The position numbers were made by a program, and so were the translations under genes. Below the pieces are notes generated by a model. The model had not been told where the DNA came from. It worked only from the letters and a program-made list of their open reading frames with translations, and did no database searches. DNA of 64,000 nucleotides from CAYOHG01 sp964465125 (GTDB taxonomy: Bacteria; Planctomycetota; Phycisphaerae; UBA1845; Fen-1342), in the NCBI GenBank assembly GCA_964465125.1, contig CAYXIO010000004.1, forward strand, positions 1 to 64,000, given 5' to 3'. Below are positions 62,226 to 64,000 of this stretch, one piece after another (positions within the stretch are counted from its first letter, which is position 1; each line of letters begins with the position of its first letter).

Positions 62226-62476
62226 GGGGCGTGTCCTTCAGCGGCGTGCCGTGCTTTGTTTTTCGCGAAACGCCGCGTTGCTGCCAGGAATTTACCGGCC
62301 CTGCGATCCCCATGCGGAGTCCGCGGGGGGTGCCGGTCCATCCGGCCGGCCGCTGCCCTACTCCCCGATCAACACCGCCATCGCGTGGTTGGCGGGTATT
62401 GGTTTGGAAAAACGCCTGGTTCCCCTTGCTCGGCCCCTAATAATAGTGGGGTCCCGGGGGGCTGAGGGTGCACCGC

Positions 62477-64000
62477 GTGGAGAGCCACTCGACCTGTTCG
62501 CTGACCGAGGAGCAGCTCTGGAGCTGGGTCGACCGCTGCGCGCCGGAGCTTGAGCCGCACTTGGCCCTGTGCTCGCGTTGCCGGCGGCTTGCCGCGCGGC
62601 TGCGCGACGAGTTGGGAGCGATCGCGACCTCCGGTGAGCAGCCGGACCGCCTGGCCCCGGCCTGCATCGGCCCGTACACGCTGCTGCGCATTCTTGGAGA
62701 AGGCGGGCAGGGGATCGTCTACGAAGCCGAGCAGCAGACGCCCCGGCGGCGCGTCGCGTTGAAGGTCCTGCGGCACTGCGGCGAGTCGCGCTCGCGCGAC
62801 GTGATCCTGTTTGAGCGCGAGGTGGAATCGCTGGCGCGGATGTCTCACGCCGGCATCGCCTCGATCTACGACGCGGGCGTGACGCCGGAGGGCCGGCGCT
62901 ATTTTGCGATGGAGCTGGTCCACGGCCGGCCGTTGACGAGCTACGTCCGCGACGCCGAGCTCTCCCTCCGGCAGCGTCTCGAACTCTTTCTTCGCGTTTG
63001 CGAGCCGGTGATCTACGCGCATCAGTGCGGCGTCGTGCACCGCGATTTGAAGCCGGGCAACATTCTGGTCGTGGCGCGTCCGTCCGCGACGGAGTTCGCA
63101 GGCGGGCGGCTCGGCGCGTCCGACATGTCGTCGCTGGCGTTGCCCAAGGTGCTCGATTTCGGCCTGTCGCGCGCCATGGACTCGGAAGTCACCCGCACGG
63201 GTAGCCTGGAATGGAGCGGGCGCGTGCAGGGCACGTTGCCGTACATGAGCCCCGAGCAGGCGGCCGGGCACGGTGGTCAGGTCGACGCGCGGACGGATGT
63301 CTACTCGCTGGGGGTCGTGCTCTACGAGCTGCTGACCGGGCATCTCCCGCACGCGCTCGCCGGCGCGCTGCCTCACGAGGCGCTGCGCATGATCCGAGAG
63401 GATGCGCCCCAGCGGCCGAGCTCGTTCAATCGCGCCGTGCGCGGCGATCTCGAGACCATCGTGCTCAAGGCGCTGGAAAACGAGCCGGCCAGGCGCTATG
63501 CCTCGCTCGCGGCGCTGGCCGAGGACATCCGGCGGTACCTCGACGGAGCGCCGATCTGCGCTCGGCCGGCCAGCGCGGCCTATCAACTCCGCCGGCTGGT
63601 GTCACGACATCGCTGGCCGTTCGGCTTCGCGGCGGCGCTGCTCGTGGCGGTGCTGAGCTTCGCTGTGCTGGCGGCGCTTCAGGCGGCGAAACTCGCGGAC
63701 CAGCGCGACCGCGCGGTTGACGCGACGCTGCGAATGCAGGCGGCGATGTCGCGTGCGTCCGCCGCCGCCGAGCGGACCCGCGTTGCGGCCGAGCGCGCCG
63801 AGGGGACGCGCGCGTTTCTCGAGCAGTTGCTCTTTTCCGCCGACCCGCGCTGGACCCACGGCGAGATGAAGGTGCGCGACCTGCTTGCCGAGGCGCAGCA
63901 GCGGCTCGATCAGGAGCCCCCCGCGGACTCCGCGCTCGAAGCCGATCTTCGCGCGCTGCTCGGCCGCACTTGCCTGCGCTTCGGCCTGCTTGCGCAGGCT
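62477..64000 (+). CDS. Ser/Thr protein kinase with anti-sigma-like Zn motif (3' end off window)
   Basis: The frame is open from GTG 62477 (GAGG upstream) to the window edge, giving 508 residues without a stop; GTG 62468 is an alternative. The N-terminus has H28-LAL-C32-SR-C35, the HxxxCxxC zinc motif of ZAS anti-sigma factors. The kinase domain starts at YTLLRILGEGGQGIVYEA (ATP loop, residues 72-80), with K96 in VALKVL, HRDLKPGN at 188-195, LDFGLSRA at 226-233 and GTLPYMSPEQ near 252. A membrane helix lies near residues 370-400, and a helical region that may begin TPR repeats runs off the edge. This Hanks-type architecture is common in planctomycetes. It is divergent from the FG-GAP gene. Confidence 0.92.
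   Translation, partial: MESHSTCSLTEEQLWSWVDRCAPELEPHLALCSRCRRLAARLRDELGAIATSGEQPDRLAPACIGPYTLLRILGEGGQGIVYEAEQQTPRRRVALKVLRHCGESRSRDVILFEREVESLARMSHAGIASIYDAGVTPEGRRYFAMELVHGRPLTSYVRDAELSLRQRLELFLRVCEPVIYAHQCGVVHRDLKPGNILVVARPSATEFAGGRLGASDMSSLALPKVLDFGLSRAMDSEVTRTGSLEWSGRVQGTLPYMSPEQAAGHGGQVDARTDVYSLGVVLYELLTGHLPHALAGALPHEALRMIREDAPQRPSSFNRAVRGDLETIVLKALENEPARRYASLAALAEDIRRYLDGAPICARPASAAYQLRRLVSRHRWPFGFAAALLVAVLSFAVLAALQAAKLADQRDRAVDATLRMQAAMSRASAAAERTRVAAERAEGTRAFLEQLLFSADPRWTHGEMKVRDLLAEAQQRLDQEPPADSALEADLRALLGRTCLRFGLLAQA

Overview
The window is high-GC bacterial DNA that most resembles a planctomycete (Planctomycetota, possibly a Phycisphaerae relative). This is inferred from several gene types together: a giant secreted RHS protein with a Cys-rich tip, a Ser/Thr kinase with an anti-sigma-like Zn motif, a dockerin-tailed FG-GAP protein, two secreted proteins with PEP-CTERM-type tails, a DUF2961 protein, a CxxCGYDLR zinc-ribbon remnant and many palindromic intergenic repeats. 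No rRNA is present, so the taxonomy stays an inference.

Layout. 1-8246 is an RHS locus on the minus strand: a 2221-residue RHS protein, a small membrane protein behind it, and a start-less RHS fragment running off the left edge. 8247-10362 pairs two nucleotide-modification-associated (Nmad3/Nmad2-like) genes with a divergent PD-(D/E)XK nuclease-like gene. 10660-16209 looks like an integrated element: AlpA-like protein, TOPRIM primase-like protein, DUF3987 protein, TubC-docking-like protein, small HTH protein and a tyrosine recombinase whose 3' end runs into a tRNA with a CAU anticodon. 16210-17182 and 20931-21516 are repeat-filled gaps holding inverted copies of a 184-bp element around an acyl-CoA carboxyltransferase gene and an ECF sigma/anti-sigma operon. 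21517-24978 carries a DUF35/thiolase-like pair and a divergent acyl-CoA dehydrogenase. 24997-29347 is glgX-glgB. 29580-33875 holds an ACT protein, urocanate hydratase, a methyltransferase and a secreted CTERM protein. rnpB lies at 34938-35363.

The rest is mostly core metabolism and envelope: phosphoglycolate phosphatase-like HAD, pdxA-ribE (overlapping), two related lipoproteins, ychF, leuS, a PpiD-like foldase, a Flp pilin, a membrane MutS-like ATPase, type II NADH dehydrogenase, an NCS2-like permease, pyrD, purE-purK (overlapping), an FG-GAP/dockerin protein and a Ser/Thr kinase cut by the right edge.

The strongest unusual signal is at 31991-32725. An ArsM-like methyltransferase has an in-frame TGA at 32579-32581 exactly where relatives carry a conserved Cys, family-like sequence continues for 47 codons in the same frame, and a hairpin with the geometry of a bacterial SECIS follows the TGA. 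I read it as a selenoprotein that an ordinary gene caller would truncate by about 48 residues.
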